A stretch of 64,000 nt of DNA from Hymenolepis diminuta (Eukaryota > Platyhelminthes > Cestoda > Cyclophyllidea > Hymenolepididae). Positions 38,201 through 49,444 of this stretch are shown here, piece by piece (the first letter of the stretch is position 1; each line of letters begins with the position of its first letter). The stretch is taken from positions 985,265-1,049,264 of the forward strand of contig CAADRB010000040.1 of assembly GCA_900708905.1 (NCBI GenBank), given 5' to 3'. The notes beneath the pieces are model-generated. The model did not search any database. It was not told the DNA's origin and worked only from the letters and a program-made list of their open reading frames with translations. The translations under genes and the position numbers were made by a program.

Positions 38201-41200
38201 AAGTCAGTCCACATCACAACAACAATATATATATATATATATATGCATCTTTGTTTCATGCAATAACAATTTAGGGCATGATGCAATAAAGCACTCTTGA
38301 AAAGTTCAAATAGTCTTTACTGTAGGCTATTTAAAAATCAATTGTGACATTAGGAGGAATTGCGAAGCCCGGAAACCGGCGAATAAGCATATAACTTCCC
38401 TATTGTTGTTATGGAGGTGGTATTTATGGTAATATATTAAGAAATAACATTTATTTTAACCACTTTTTAGTGGGAATGAGTCTACTTTGAAGAATTGCGA
38501 TTGAACTCTGTTCTATCAAGATTGTGTTTGTCATCATAAGGGAGAACACTACATTAATGATGGTAGGAGTAGGTGCGGATGGAGACAGCTAATGGCAGTG
38601 GAGAGGAAATATTGGCAGGAGTAACGGGAGGTAGGTCTTGAGGAAATGAGTAAGAAAAAGATGAGGGTAAACTTTAATGGTAGAATATGTTACAACAATG
38701 GGATCTCCACCACCGTAGATCCCCAAATATAGTACATATCTGAAAAAATACTAAATGGATTTACAGGTTCAAGCTCAACCCACAGTTAGTTAATTCTCTT
38801 CTTCTTTATGTGCCAATTTCTATACTATACTAAACACCTGCATCACCCAGAGTCTACATTGAGTAGACCATTGAGTTAAACTTCCTTCCAGCGACTTGGT
38901 CAGCGACTATATTACCTGGATATTACCGATGTAGAAAGCACCGTCGGTTTTCACAATGAAATCGCCAAAGCTAGTTGCTACGTCGAGCTGAGTTAGTAAT
39001 TATGCCGCATACTGTCTAATTCGGATGTCCCTGGCCCATCCTTTCTGACCTCAACGTGGTGCTGACGTTTGGTTAATTGAGCCGACCAACTCTGGTAGGC
39101 CAACTAAACAATGACAAGAGAAAATATTCATCCACTTAACCAGTCCAAAATAATCTTCTTGTACAACTGTCTATCTGCACAATAAACGATGACGTTCGGA
39201 TAGTGATTTTATTGCCCAGCACTAATCTCTGAGTCCCATATTTTTCGCATTTCTCTTCTGAATTGTAAAGTTAATAAAGACATTTTCTATCACAATATGT
39301 ACATCTTTTCATAAACTAGAGCTAATTTATTTCGATTAACGCAATTATTTGGATGTTTGGTCTTTTCTACATGTCTATGCTTTACTAAGCCAAGCTTAGC
39401 TTATATTGCAAGTATTGCTGCTCCGTGGTTTTTAGTATATACTGTAAGTAATCTACTCATACTAATTAAGTAGTGGATAATTTTAGAGAAAAATGGAGGA
39501 TAAACTTATCGGCGATATACAATTTCGAAATGAAATGCAATATACAAGGGGGTCTACATAATTTTGTAGAGAATACAAGGTGTTATGCTAAAAGAAGTCC
39601 TAGAAATATTAGATAAAGTGAGAGTCCAAATTAGGACAGCCATCGAGATTGTCCCAGAGAGGACTAAACTCAAGAGAACCCTGTTTTTATAGTAAAAAAG
39701 ATTATTTGTATGAAAATTAGTAAAAGGAACAACAACATGAACAAACGGCCGTTCCTTCTTTAATGACAACAGAATGGGTGGAACTCTCAGGACGTGTTAA
39801 TTGCATTTCAGTTGTGATGGTAAGTAGCTCAAGATCGCATATTTCACGGTTTAACTGAATATTTTCCCGAGGAGAAACTCCTTTCCTATCAAGAGACAGA
39901 GCAAATTGTTAAAGTTTTCAACATAAACGCAAGACAAACACCAATGGGTGATAATAAACAACCAACCTGTCGGACTTGGATATAGCTCTTGTAGACATAA
40001 TCGCTATCACTGAATTGAAATCCACCAAGCATCTTTAAGCTTTAGCATTGGTTTACTAAGTTCCCCGACTGACTTTCATAATTTGCCTTCTTTTTCACAG
40101 CAATAACTTTGGCGAACTTCCACGGAAAGCATCTACTGTTATTTGTCTGTAAAAAACAAAAAAACTTGGTTTATATTCTAATTGAAAATATGCCCCCTTT
40201 AAAAAGAAGAGAAACTAAATAAATTACATTAAATATTCATAACCACATTAACGGGAACACTGAAAATTAATTATTTTGATTATAAAATACGTCATACAAC
40301 ACGTGTATTTACAAATAACCCTAACAACTAAGGCTATAAATACTCAATCATTTGAATTCCGCGAACATTTTAGATCGATATAGTTTAATATTTATGTACA
40401 CTACTTGCTTTTTCATTCCAATGAGCTATATATCAAAATTAAAGATTACTAAATGCAGATTAATGAGCATACAGCAATTTATAAATCTCGAAACGCTATA
40501 TTATCAAAGAGTTCATTGTAAATTCCAACAAAGATGAAATAAATTTAAATTAATTTAATGAGTAGTATATTAAAATACCACCTCCGTTACGATGCGTTAT
40601 AGTTATAATGCTATAAAGTGATGAAGGATTAAATATTCCATAACTATGCTCATAAGTGGAATAGACGCTATTGTCTCGGGGCAGAATTACAGCTTTCTAC
40701 TACTTTTTGGATGCTACTATTGGCCTACTAACCATAAAGTCTGGGATTGTTTAACGCCCAATCATCCTATACCGCTAAATCGCCATCCCTATTGTACTCC
40801 AGAGTCAAAATTCAGAGAGGTGTCTGAACACACCTATTCAATTAAGGTATTGCAATTTTTATTTTCGCCGTTGCCACTTACAAATGGTGAATCTTTTCTC
40901 TTCTCTAAATTCAATTAAAATGTCATTCTTATTGCTGCGGAAAAAGTGAAGTCAGCTCTCCCCTATCCCATTATATGTGCCGATTTACAGGGCAAAGAGA
41001 TGGTACAGGTGTATTATCAAGTTTCTGTTTTCAATTACATAGTGTGTTCCCTGAAAACACCAAATTAATATGATACAGCATTGTTGGCATGTATGATGTC
41101 GATATATTTATCTCTCATTCAATCTCGTGAACTGCTGCTTCAACTTCTCTACAGAACCTTCAATCTGAATGCATACTCTTTGGAAGTAACTCTATTCTCT

Positions 41201-42654
41201 CTAAGGAGTTCTTTTAAGCAGGTAATATCTTGATTAGATAAAACTACTGACACCAAATCAGTCTGTTCGTCAACTTCCTGATAAAGTTTTACATTCTCCT
41301 CGCTCACATTTTCTGTTTGTTTCCTTTATACATTGCATACAGATACTCAGTTGCAAATAAACAGACTAACCGATTCACTGAGTTCGATCTCGCTCAAGAA
41401 TTCTACTACTTTTATTAACGTCCTACCGAATTTCAAATTTTATTTTTTTCAAATTGTAGGCTACCACTTTTCTAACATTTCTATATTTTTTCTATATTAT
41501 TTTCCTATTCAATATGTGAGCTCAGTTTTCCATCACTCTGATATGCTGTATATATTGACCCATTCGCTAGGAAATAGATCAACCGATTCACTGAGTTCTA
41601 TCCATCTCCAGAGTTTTATAATTTGTTTTAGCACACAACTGCAGAAGATGAGTTTCTTTATCATCACTTGATACCAACTATTCTCTACAATTTCCGTACG
41701 TTTGTCTAATATGATTAAATATAACTTTTCCCTGTGTACTCACTATTTTCTGACGGTTAGTGAGGCCGCTCGATTATCAGCACGCCTAGAAATATCGTCT
41801 CAATTTTCTTCACCGGACATTCATTTTTCAATATTTTCCAGTTTTTAATTCTTCTTCCTACTTCTCTATTCCTCCCTCTTTTTACTGTTGTTCAGTAACC
41901 CGTGGTCCTACTTGAATCTCGATCTTCTGATTTGAGAAAGGTTATAGTCTCCTCCTAGAAATATGTTATAAAGTATGAACTTTGTAAACATCAATCCTAA
42001 GACTCCAGGGAGAAGTGATTTCACTTCAAGAAGTTTATTTACATAAGTTAGAAACATCTATAGCATTGAACCAATCATTGAAGTCAAACTACTGACTTCC
42101 ATATCCAATGTGGCAGAATGCCATTGGTCAGGCAATAGATTACCCAGTGAATAGTGGTTGATTTCCTTATGCAGTGACCGATCAGTGGTGTGCACGACAA
42201 AGCACTGTTTCACAACTGTGTCAGAAGGTCACTGGTTATGAAAGGGAACATTCCTTAGTCTAACCTAATCTGATTTCTACAAGTAGTTCTACAAACTGGA
42301 CATCATGCTAATTTAATATTATCCATCGGTAGAGACATCCTCCTAATCAAAATAGATGAATGTTAATTAATGAATCAAATAGAATCGGTTTTTCTTACAC
42401 ACACGCGATCATTCCTAGCAATAAAATGTCCAAGCTTAAGTTAAAATAGTAGCATGCAAAGTGTTCGCTCAACTTTCCTCTGCCATCTCTATGGACACTC
42501 GTAGGACCATATACGATGCAATAAAACGTTAATTTTATTATCAAACTACAAAAGGCAGTGTTCTAATACTCACATATCATTAGAATATTTTGAACGTTTG
42601 TGATAAGCAACCAACAAGAAACGAAGAATAGGTTGTAGAAAATCAATGGTGTAC
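35281..42654. other. Long intergenic AT-rich stretch
   Basis: More than 7 kb without a supported gene. A TA microsatellite lies at 38224-38244. The patch 38850-39180 is less AT-rich but yields no frame longer than about 30 codons with coding character. A possible decayed plus-strand SINE head lies at about 42170-42245 (GTCAGAAGGTCACTGG), too weak to list separately. Confidence 0.5.
38224..38244. repeat. TA microsatellite
   Basis: About ten uninterrupted AT dinucleotides followed by GCATC. Confidence 0.85.
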
Positions 42655-43132
42655 TCATTCAAATGTCATTTTGTATGTACACATACAACTCGGGTGATGT
42701 ACATCCTTCTTAGGAAAATTTTGTCTTGGTGTCTCCTCTTCATCTTCAGAAAAAAAATATCAGAGCTGTCCATTCCTGTAGCCAAGGTAGAATCATCTTT
42801 CATGGGAGGATTCATTAGCTCTGGCACCTGGAAGAAGGGTTCTTCTTCCTGTTCCTCCAGTTGGTTTGCTGCCTTATGTGGATTTCATTTCACAGCAAAG
42901 AGATCGTCATCTAAATGCTTCAGCTTTTTCACCTTTCGGGATTCCTTATCCTTCTTTTTAGTAGGCATCGATTCAGCCTTCATCTCTGATGACTATGAAA
43001 GAACAAGCACTTCAGATTTCCCCTTCTTTATCTTCGTCGGAGGCTCCAACTTAGTTTCTTTTGGGATTTCTTGTGGCTCCTGCTGCTTTATACATGCTTC
43101 TTATGCTTTTTGAACTTGAGACTTTCCGACAT
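42655..43132 (-). pseudogene. Broken Lys/Glu-rich coding fragment
   Basis: On the minus strand an ATG (43132-43130) opens MSESLKFKKHKKH; then a shift to a neighbouring frame is needed. About 130 codons of strongly Lys/Glu/Pro-rich sequence follow, including EPQEIPKETKLEPP, KKKDKESRKVKKLKHLDDD and QLEEQEEEPFFQVP. Two in-frame stops interrupt this part and a further shift occurs at a run of T/A near DSSDIFF. The composition resembles a nuclear or nucleolar protein's charged tail, but I do not recognise the family. The plus-strand 155-codon frame on the same bases (Ser/Phe-rich) is its antisense shadow. No introns are visible, so a processed copy is possible. Confidence 0.45.
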
Positions 43133-43389
43133 TATCTTTTGAGGAAATTCAGTACGCAAGAAGACAGAAAGAACTCGATCAGAATGTCAAAAAAATCACC
43201 GACTGTGGAGAGATTAAAATGAGTGATTTATAGGCATCCTTCGCCGCCAACGATGAGTTTGAGGGACTCGCCTGTTTGTAGGTCCACTGGGGAGGAATCC
43301 GCTGTCTCTTCACCGCAAGTAGGGACTGTGAAGAATATGAAGTAGTTGTCACCAAAACGACACACGAGATGACCGAATTTGACAACTGA
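43126..43389 (+). pseudogene. Broken coding fragment with two stops
   Basis: Read on the plus strand from 43126, about 87 codons have convincing protein composition: EEIQYARRQKELDQNVKKI, KMSDL-stop-ASFAANDEFEGLA, VHWGGIRCLFTASRDCEEYE, VVVTKTTHEMTEFDN. TAG stops sit at 43231-43233 and 43279-43281, and the frame closes with TGA at 43387-43389. It starts where the minus-strand fragment starts, so the two lie head to head. The family is not recognised. They might be two halves of one ancestral gene joined by an inversion, or unrelated. Confidence 0.4.
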
Positions 43390-44777
43390 CGTCTGCCTCT
43401 ACATGTTGTCCTATGGTAGGACATAATATGGTTGCTCTGACAACAGAATGAACGTAAAATGAAGTAAATGTACACGATGCAAAAATATTGAGATAATTCC
43501 CTCACATATTTGCCTCTTGATTCAGCAGCATCCTAACTTCCATTTGAAGTGGGNGGGGGGGGGTGTGTATTTTCTTGGTTCAAATATTAAAGTTTTTTTG
43601 GAATTTATTACTAGACTAACCTTTTTATGGAATGAATTTATTGATGGCTCTGAAGGTGGTTTTCGAAGGATAAATAAAGCAGAGTTGGATATTCTAATTA
43701 ACACCTGAATTTCCTGAGATTTCAGTTGCTGAAATGAGGGTCGATTCCAGCCCTGAATTATTTAAACAGTCAAATTAATTTTACATATTTCTTCATCAAT
43801 CATTTTTTTCCTCTCTAGTGACAATAAATTCTCCCAAAATTGTGTTTTTGCAGAGCACTACACTAAAACCCTATCATTCCCATTGAGAGAAAGGTAAGAC
43901 TCGCTTCCTCTTTACTTTAGGAATCCTTTGAATATAGTAGATTAACTGTTTCCTTCTCGCCATCAAGTCGCTATCAATTAATATTCCTCTAGGATCATTT
44001 ATCAGTCACTCTGGTGCACTGGAATTTTATTCTTAAATCCTGATGAAGAGTATCCGATAGCATGTAGCTGTAATGTCTGTAATATCTGCCTTCTAACCCC
44101 TTACGGTCTTTACCACACATGAAGATGGATGAAGATATCTCCTAATTCTTGTTTTTGTTTCATTGATTCAGAAATGTTAAATGATGTTCAGTATATGAGA
44201 TTGCCAAGTTGATCAGTGGTTTTGATTTGCTCACTTATTTTCTATGGTGTGGCACATTTTTGTATCATTTACGAATGAATTAATTTGTTAAAACAATGAT
44301 ATATATTTTTAATCAAATCTTAGCATTTTAAATTTTTACTTAACAATTTGTATTAACTCTAGTTGGTATTTGCTTCTAAAAATTTGATTTTTCCTATGTT
44401 TTAGCGTAGGAAATTAGCAAATTTTCGGTATTCATTAAATTGTTTAACTTAATAGAAATTGATTTAATTTGATCATATGCCTTTATACCCTGTAATTGAC
44501 TCGGCAGATTCGTACATTTGCCGATTTTCAATGCCGGGGCCCTGCTTTTACGCATCTGTTCTAATTTCTTTGAAAAGACAAAGAAACCGTTCATCTGAAT
44601 GAGCAAATTTAGAGAGGATGAGAGGTTCTGCCAAACTTTTAACTTAATTCATAGACTTGTTACTTGGTATAACTTGAGATCTACAGCTATTATATTATAA
44701 TTTAACACAACTCGACTTAGCTTCTATGAAACTTCCCATGCCCGAATGGAAACCATAAAAAGCACTTGATCTGGGTG
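43390..44777. other. Intergenic DNA with a poly-G run
   Basis: No gene. A run of G residues at 43551-43563 contains one undetermined base (43554), probably a sequencing or assembly artefact of the homopolymer. Confidence 0.55.
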
Positions 44778-44952
44778 GAGGAAAGATATCCTGAAGTCAC
44801 ATTAATGAGAAACTCACATTCTTCTATCTCCCTTGCTGGTCAAAACTGAGCAATGCGACTGATCATCCACGTAACTGGAAGTGTGCTGATGAGCACCGAT
44901 CTCACAACCCCTGACTTGTTGGACGTGCCCGTTTACAACCACTAGTGCAATT
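44778..44952 (-). repeat. tRNA-like SINE, copy 5
   Basis: Diverged minus-strand copy. It reads CTAGTGGTTGTAAACGGGC, ACGTCCAACAAGTCAGGGG, a degraded box B (GAGATCGGTGCTC), GGATGATCAGTCGCATT, GAGATAGAAGAATG and CTTCAGGATATC, each aligning in order with copies 3 and 6. Confidence 0.5.
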
Positions 44953-45350
44953 CATTGCACACAACTATGCTTCAGTAACATTTACCTAAAAATCATATAA
45001 CTTTACTATCTTCATAGACAAATTAAGTAGCAACAGATTTATATAACGTCCTCAGAACCTATCTGAAGCAATGAATATTGGTGTTTACTTACTTGAGAGG
45101 AAATAACATAATATATAACCCAATATTTGAATTGGTAGACTAATCCACTTGGCACGCATTAAAAATTTTTCTAGTGGAATTATGAACAGGTGATTTATTT
45201 AATAAAATGAAGAAAATACTTGATGATAACAATATCCGTATTTGTGTGAGAATACGTAAGCCATTAAGCACCTTAATAGATGGATTTTTGATAGTTTTTG
45301 TTTACAAGACACACTTTTGCATAAAAAGTTTTTGAGTCTGTATCTCATTT
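44953..45350. other. Intergenic spacer
   Basis: AT-rich sequence with no recognisable feature. Confidence 0.5.
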
Positions 45351-45379
45351 GTGTTGGAAAGCCGACAAACAGCATACAA

Positions 45380-45500
45380 AGCCTCAGAGTTGTTGCTTTG
45401 TCTCGAGATGAGTAATTACCACCGATGGTCTCCAAATCGCCCATTAAACTTTTCAATATGCAGACGCACTGCTCCTAACCACTTGACAGTAAACTGTCAT
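45380..45500 (+). repeat. Dispersed repeat R3, copy 2
   Basis: Matches copy 1 in AAATCGCCCATT and AATATGCAGACGCAC, and copy 3 in TTGCTTTGTCTC and CTTGACAGT. It ends exactly where the 149-codon frame begins, so the repeat could supply upstream sequence for that frame. Confidence 0.45.
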
Positions 45501-45948
45501 GAATTCGACGATGTTCGGCCTTCAAAACCATTATTTAAAGATGATTTTTGTTTACATTTTGTTGTTGAGCTTCCTAATATTGCTGGTGAATCCTACTCTG
45601 GACGAAAAGAAGAGAAACAGTGTCCGCCCGAGCACTCACCTGCCACCAAAAAGAACCGAGCAGGACAGAAACCTGAAGTGGCAAATCCTCCAAAACTGTC
45701 TCAACCGGAAACAGAGTAACAGTGTCAACAACGACAAAATCAACCAAACAGCTCCACCACCACGCTACTACGCTCCATTAGTTCGACCAACCGATTCCGG
45801 GTTTGTAAAGCCCCAAACAGGTTTGCTACTTTCTTCAAGCATCAACACCAATAGAGCAGTCAAAACTACGAAGCAGATATCATCCCATTCTACCTCTATC
45901 CTCAAAGATGCTATCACAATCTCCTCGGTTCTAAAACCTCGCATTTAA
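45499..45948 (+). CDS. Candidate secreted or membrane small protein
   Basis: A 149-codon frame with a second ATG at codon 15. Residues 15-34 (MIFVYILLLSFLILLVNPTL) form a strong signal-peptide-like or anchor segment. A Lys/Arg/Asn/Ser/Pro-rich region follows, with dibasic sites DEKKR and PPKRTE bounding NSVRPSTHLPP, which could be read as propeptide cleavage sites. The rest is Ser/Thr-rich without domains. An overlapping frame (45351-45719) also has plausible Lys/Pro-rich composition, so the region may instead be decayed coding DNA. No intron or polyadenylation signal helps decide. I do not recognise the protein. Confidence 0.3.
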   Translation: MNSTMFGLQNHYLKMIFVYILLLSFLILLVNPTLDEKKRNSVRPSTHLPPKRTEQDRNLKWQILQNCLNRKQSNSVNNDKINQTAPPPRYYAPLVRPTDSGFVKPQTGLLLSSSINTNRAVKTTKQISSHSTSILKDAITISSVLKPRI

Positions 45949-46482
45949 TATGCATTCAAATTGTGGCAAGCAGTAGACAAAAGAAGAATCGCCCCAAGAA
46001 AAATGCAACTATCAACTCGGCGATCAAGGAATCAATCAGTTATTCGCTCTGCTTCTATTTCCCATTCACTAATAATTACATGCTTTTCATGCTTTTAAAA
46101 ATAAGCATTTTAATTTTAATGAATTTAGTTTTCTATTGATTATTTCTTATTTGTGATATTCTAATTAACTGGTTAGGGATCTCCGTTTCATTTCATTTTG
46201 GGTTTACCATTCTTTCGATATTTTATTCTATTGCCATATGCTAGCTCCTGTTGCCTTCATCTGATTATTACAACTCCCTAAGAGTAAGTCATTTGTCCTG
46301 AACAGGACAATTACACTTGCACCAATTCACAGCCCGAAATTTGCGTTGCCTTTGCATACTTTAAGTCTGGAGAAAGCTGAAGGGTGGCTCTCTGCGTTTG
46401 TGAAAATTACTTTTTAACCATATTTTTTTATGAAAATACGTCGATTTTTCGCCTTAATGTCCCCCTAACTTAAACCCCTCTC
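45949..46482. other. Flank with trailing coding-like patch
   Basis: Immediately after the frame above, 45949-46060 still translates in another frame to a Lys/Asn-rich patch (QKKNRPKKNATINSAIKES), which supports the idea that the area is decayed coding DNA. Beyond it nothing is recognised. Confidence 0.35.
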
Positions 46483-46895
46483 TGCCATGTCTAGACGGGT
46501 TTATTGATTCTTTTTTTCTGTAGCCGTCCCGTTTCATTAAAAGTATACCTGCACTCACCTCACGCTCGTCCTTCCTCAAATGACTCATATAAACGGTCCT
46601 CGTATTTCCACTCGCGCACAGAGACACTCACTTGACACTTATCGTCTCGTACGCCTCCCTCTCATCACTTTCGAGTTCTCATCGTGTTTCATTCAATATA
46701 CTCCAGCCAACACAACTATCTTTGTTCCACTTTTCGAAACTATTGTTTGGTCTTAGCTTCCACGATCTGGTTCTGGTTCATCAATTCCTACCATTTAGCT
46801 CCTTTAATTTGGTGACTCCTACAGCAAATAACCTTCTTCACAACAATAGCTATTAGTCTTAACTCCTAAATCGATGACCTCGGTTCTTGTTACAG
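46483..46895 (+). mobile_element. LTR-like element, copy B
   Basis: Begins TGCCATGTCTAGACG, has CGTCCCGTTTCATTAAAAGT, a TATAAA box in CTCATATAAACGG (46588-46593), the pyrimidine tract and TTCAATATACTCCAGCC. Near the right end it has TGGTGACTC (46810-46818) and a second related motif in CCTAAATCGATGACC (about 46865-46879). It is the best preserved partner of copy A. No gag or pol follows. Confidence 0.65.
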
Positions 46896-47151
46896 AAACA
46901 ATAATAACCAGCGGTGGATAAATTTTGTCAATTAATTTTTTCATAATATAAGAAATTTAAGTTACAAATAAAAAAATACTATTGAAATTAGTTTTTTGTG
47001 ATATAAGTTATTTCAAAAGGAAAACAACAAATGAGGGCGGATCCTTATTGGAGTTAACAATGGTAACACAAATAAAACTTCACCGTTATTGAGAAAGGAC
47101 ACAATCCTTCTCAGCGTATCCTTATAACGATTATTTCCAAACTCCTATGCG
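46896..47151. other. Short spacer
   Basis: AT-rich sequence between an LTR-like copy and a SINE; nothing recognised. Confidence 0.5.
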
Positions 47152-47352
47152 AAAGCGCTTTCCAACGCTCATCTTGGGTATAGAGTGGTATCATGAAGCT
47201 TGTTTATTGAGAGACTCGAATTCTGCCACCTTTTATATTACTCGGACTTAATGAATGTGGTTGGCTATTTCACTCACTGGGTGTGCGTCGGTGAGAATCG
47301 AATCCATGACATCTGGCAAGACAGACTAGCGCAGTGACCGACATGTAACCAG
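47152..47352 (-). repeat. tRNA-like SINE, copy 6
   Basis: Minus-strand copy. It reads GGTCACTGCGCTAGTC, box B-like GGATTCGATTCTC, ACCGACGCACACCCAGTGAG, a TAAGTCCGAGTAATATAAAAGG block and the shared 3' end AAGATGAGCGTTGGAAA. It aligns with copy 3 over its full length. Confidence 0.7.
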
Positions 47353-49216
47353 TTCGCATCTTATTTCAACTGCTTCTCGCGTATTGATTAGAGGTTCACG
47401 CCCATGTCTCCTATTTCCTACTCACCTGCTCTTTCTACGACTTTGTTTCAACAATTATCCAATATTAGATTTCCAACTCCGTTTGTTATTTCGAGTCAGC
47501 TTTAAGAGAATCATTCAATTTGTAAGAGGACAGGTCGAATCATGCACGCTCGGTATCTCAAAAAAAGCTTACCTATTGTGTTAGTGCTAAATTATACGTC
47601 ACGGCAAGTACTCGTATTAAATTTAATACTGCTATTATTATCCAAAATCGTGGAAAAAAGACAATTTTCAATTGCGAAAATTATCTTGCGAAGGTAACGA
47701 TATGTAATCTCAAAAATAATTCTTCGATGTATTATTCCTTATTTTCATCATATTTAATTCTCGCTTATTTAATAGCCCTTAATTCCGAAAAATTGATTTA
47801 AGCTCCGAACTTGAAAGACACATAATGTATATGGCCTCAAATTAAAAAACTGTAATCTTCTTGCTAATTTGTGTTCCCCCTGCTTGCATATAGATTCCAA
47901 GTTTTCGGGACCTACGTATTATCCGATTACATGGACTAAAATCCTTGTAATATTGTCCAAATATACGACATCAAAAATTTTTACTCGTTGAGTTTAACGC
48001 TCGAGTTTAAAACATGTTTCATCTTATTCTTAATAATGTGAATCTTAGCAGTATTTATTGCGCCACTTTGTGTGATTGTAAAATTATACGTCTTTCGATG
48101 GGTGCATAGATTTAGAAGTTTCAAAGATAATTCAATATTTTTTCAGACCGAATGTTAGAAATGTTCCTTTGGGTCAACGAGTCTTAGTTTCAACATTTAT
48201 TCAAAAGGATTGATTCAATATGAAGACATTCAACAGAATTGATGTTTTAAAGTAACTTTTGCTTTGTAGCCAAATTTTTAAACTACTTGAAATAAGACTT
48301 AAAGAAAAATAAGGTTTCTTCATCTTAGAATGGGTATTTCGTAGTTTTTTAAAACCTTATGTTTCAAAGACAAAAGAATGTATTGTTGTTTATTCATTGT
48401 ATGTGAATAACCAATGAGAGAATACTTATAAATACTTTAGCCACAGTCGATTTTTGTTCAGTTGTATTGTGTTTGCTATTGCACTCACCAAGAAACGAAA
48501 AGTTCATCCATTACAATTATTTGAAAGCTATTGCGTTTTATTATTTTTAAACAACTCTTTCTTGATTACTTTTATTTCTTAATCTAAAACGGAGTAGTAT
48601 TAATCATAGTGACGATGCCTTATTGTAAATTTTCATTTACACATTTTTGCATTTTTCACTCATTAGTTCCTGTGCATTTGAAGTGATATTTCTTAGATCC
48701 ACGTTCTAAAGTAATGAATTGAATCTATTGACGCTATCTCTAGAGAGCTGATTTATTGAACATTGGTTTCCACGCTCATGCCTTAAAATTCAATCCCGCC
48801 ACTGCAATACCTGACTAGGCGGTCGATCTTTCCCTGTTTATAAGCGAATATGCTCACTAAACACAAGAATACTCTTCTAAATCACGAGTTTTTTACTCTC
48901 CACTTAATCTGAACATCTGTAGCCACAGTCTTACCGACTTAACATTCAAATTTCATTTTAATTTGCAGACAGCGTGACTTAAATGCGAAATTTATGAGAC
49001 AACCGTCTCAAAAAAATGCAAATTAAAAGAACACGTACAAACAATTTGAGAGAGTGAGCGTTTCTTATTTTGGTCCTCTAATTTAAATGACTGTCAATTA
49101 ATTAAGATAAAAATTACCATTGTGATTATACATTCGCTTACCTCACTCTCCTGTTTTGCTTAACGGCTATGTAATTTTAGATGGTAATTATATCTATGGT
49201 ACGGCTAGCAACTAAT
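47353..49216. other. Intergenic AT-rich DNA
   Basis: No gene or repeat recognised. The 66-codon frame at 47384-47584 has no support. Confidence 0.55.
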
Positions 49217-49444
49217 TCAACCACGAGGGCATGCTGCTACTCTACTCACTGTGGACTTTTGACTCACTGTTAATGTGTGAACAGCTGCTGTGAGAACATC
49301 TGAACGGAACTTCAAAAATAGAGTGGAATACCGATATAGGAGCTCTTGAAATTTGCTATTTGAGACTCTACTTAAAGAGATGAGACACAACCGAATAGAA
49401 TCCCTTGAAATCCTAAATAGCTGCAATGTATCTCCACGGGCCAA
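49217..49444 (-). pseudogene. Possible Ty3/Gypsy pol remnant
   Basis: A 75-codon frame whose middle, FQELLYRYSTLFLKF then TAAVHTLTVSQK, resembles in order and spacing the linker just before the reverse transcriptase of metazoan Gypsy polyproteins (a leucine-rich FxxLLxxYPxLxxP block, then VxHxIxTxGPP, then RARRL). The conserved GPP and RARRL are not preserved and no YxDD motif follows. It may be a short degraded fragment or a chance match. Confidence 0.28.

Noticed and set aside
38860..39180. Less AT-rich patch that might be an old exon or retroelement
   Set aside because: Neither strand gives more than about 30 open codons with coding character, and no repeat partner was seen in the window.
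42646..43113. 155-codon plus-strand frame rich in Ser and Phe
   Set aside because: It is the antisense of a Lys/Glu-rich coding fragment (Lys/Glu codons read backwards give Phe/Ser), so the minus strand is the likely coding side.
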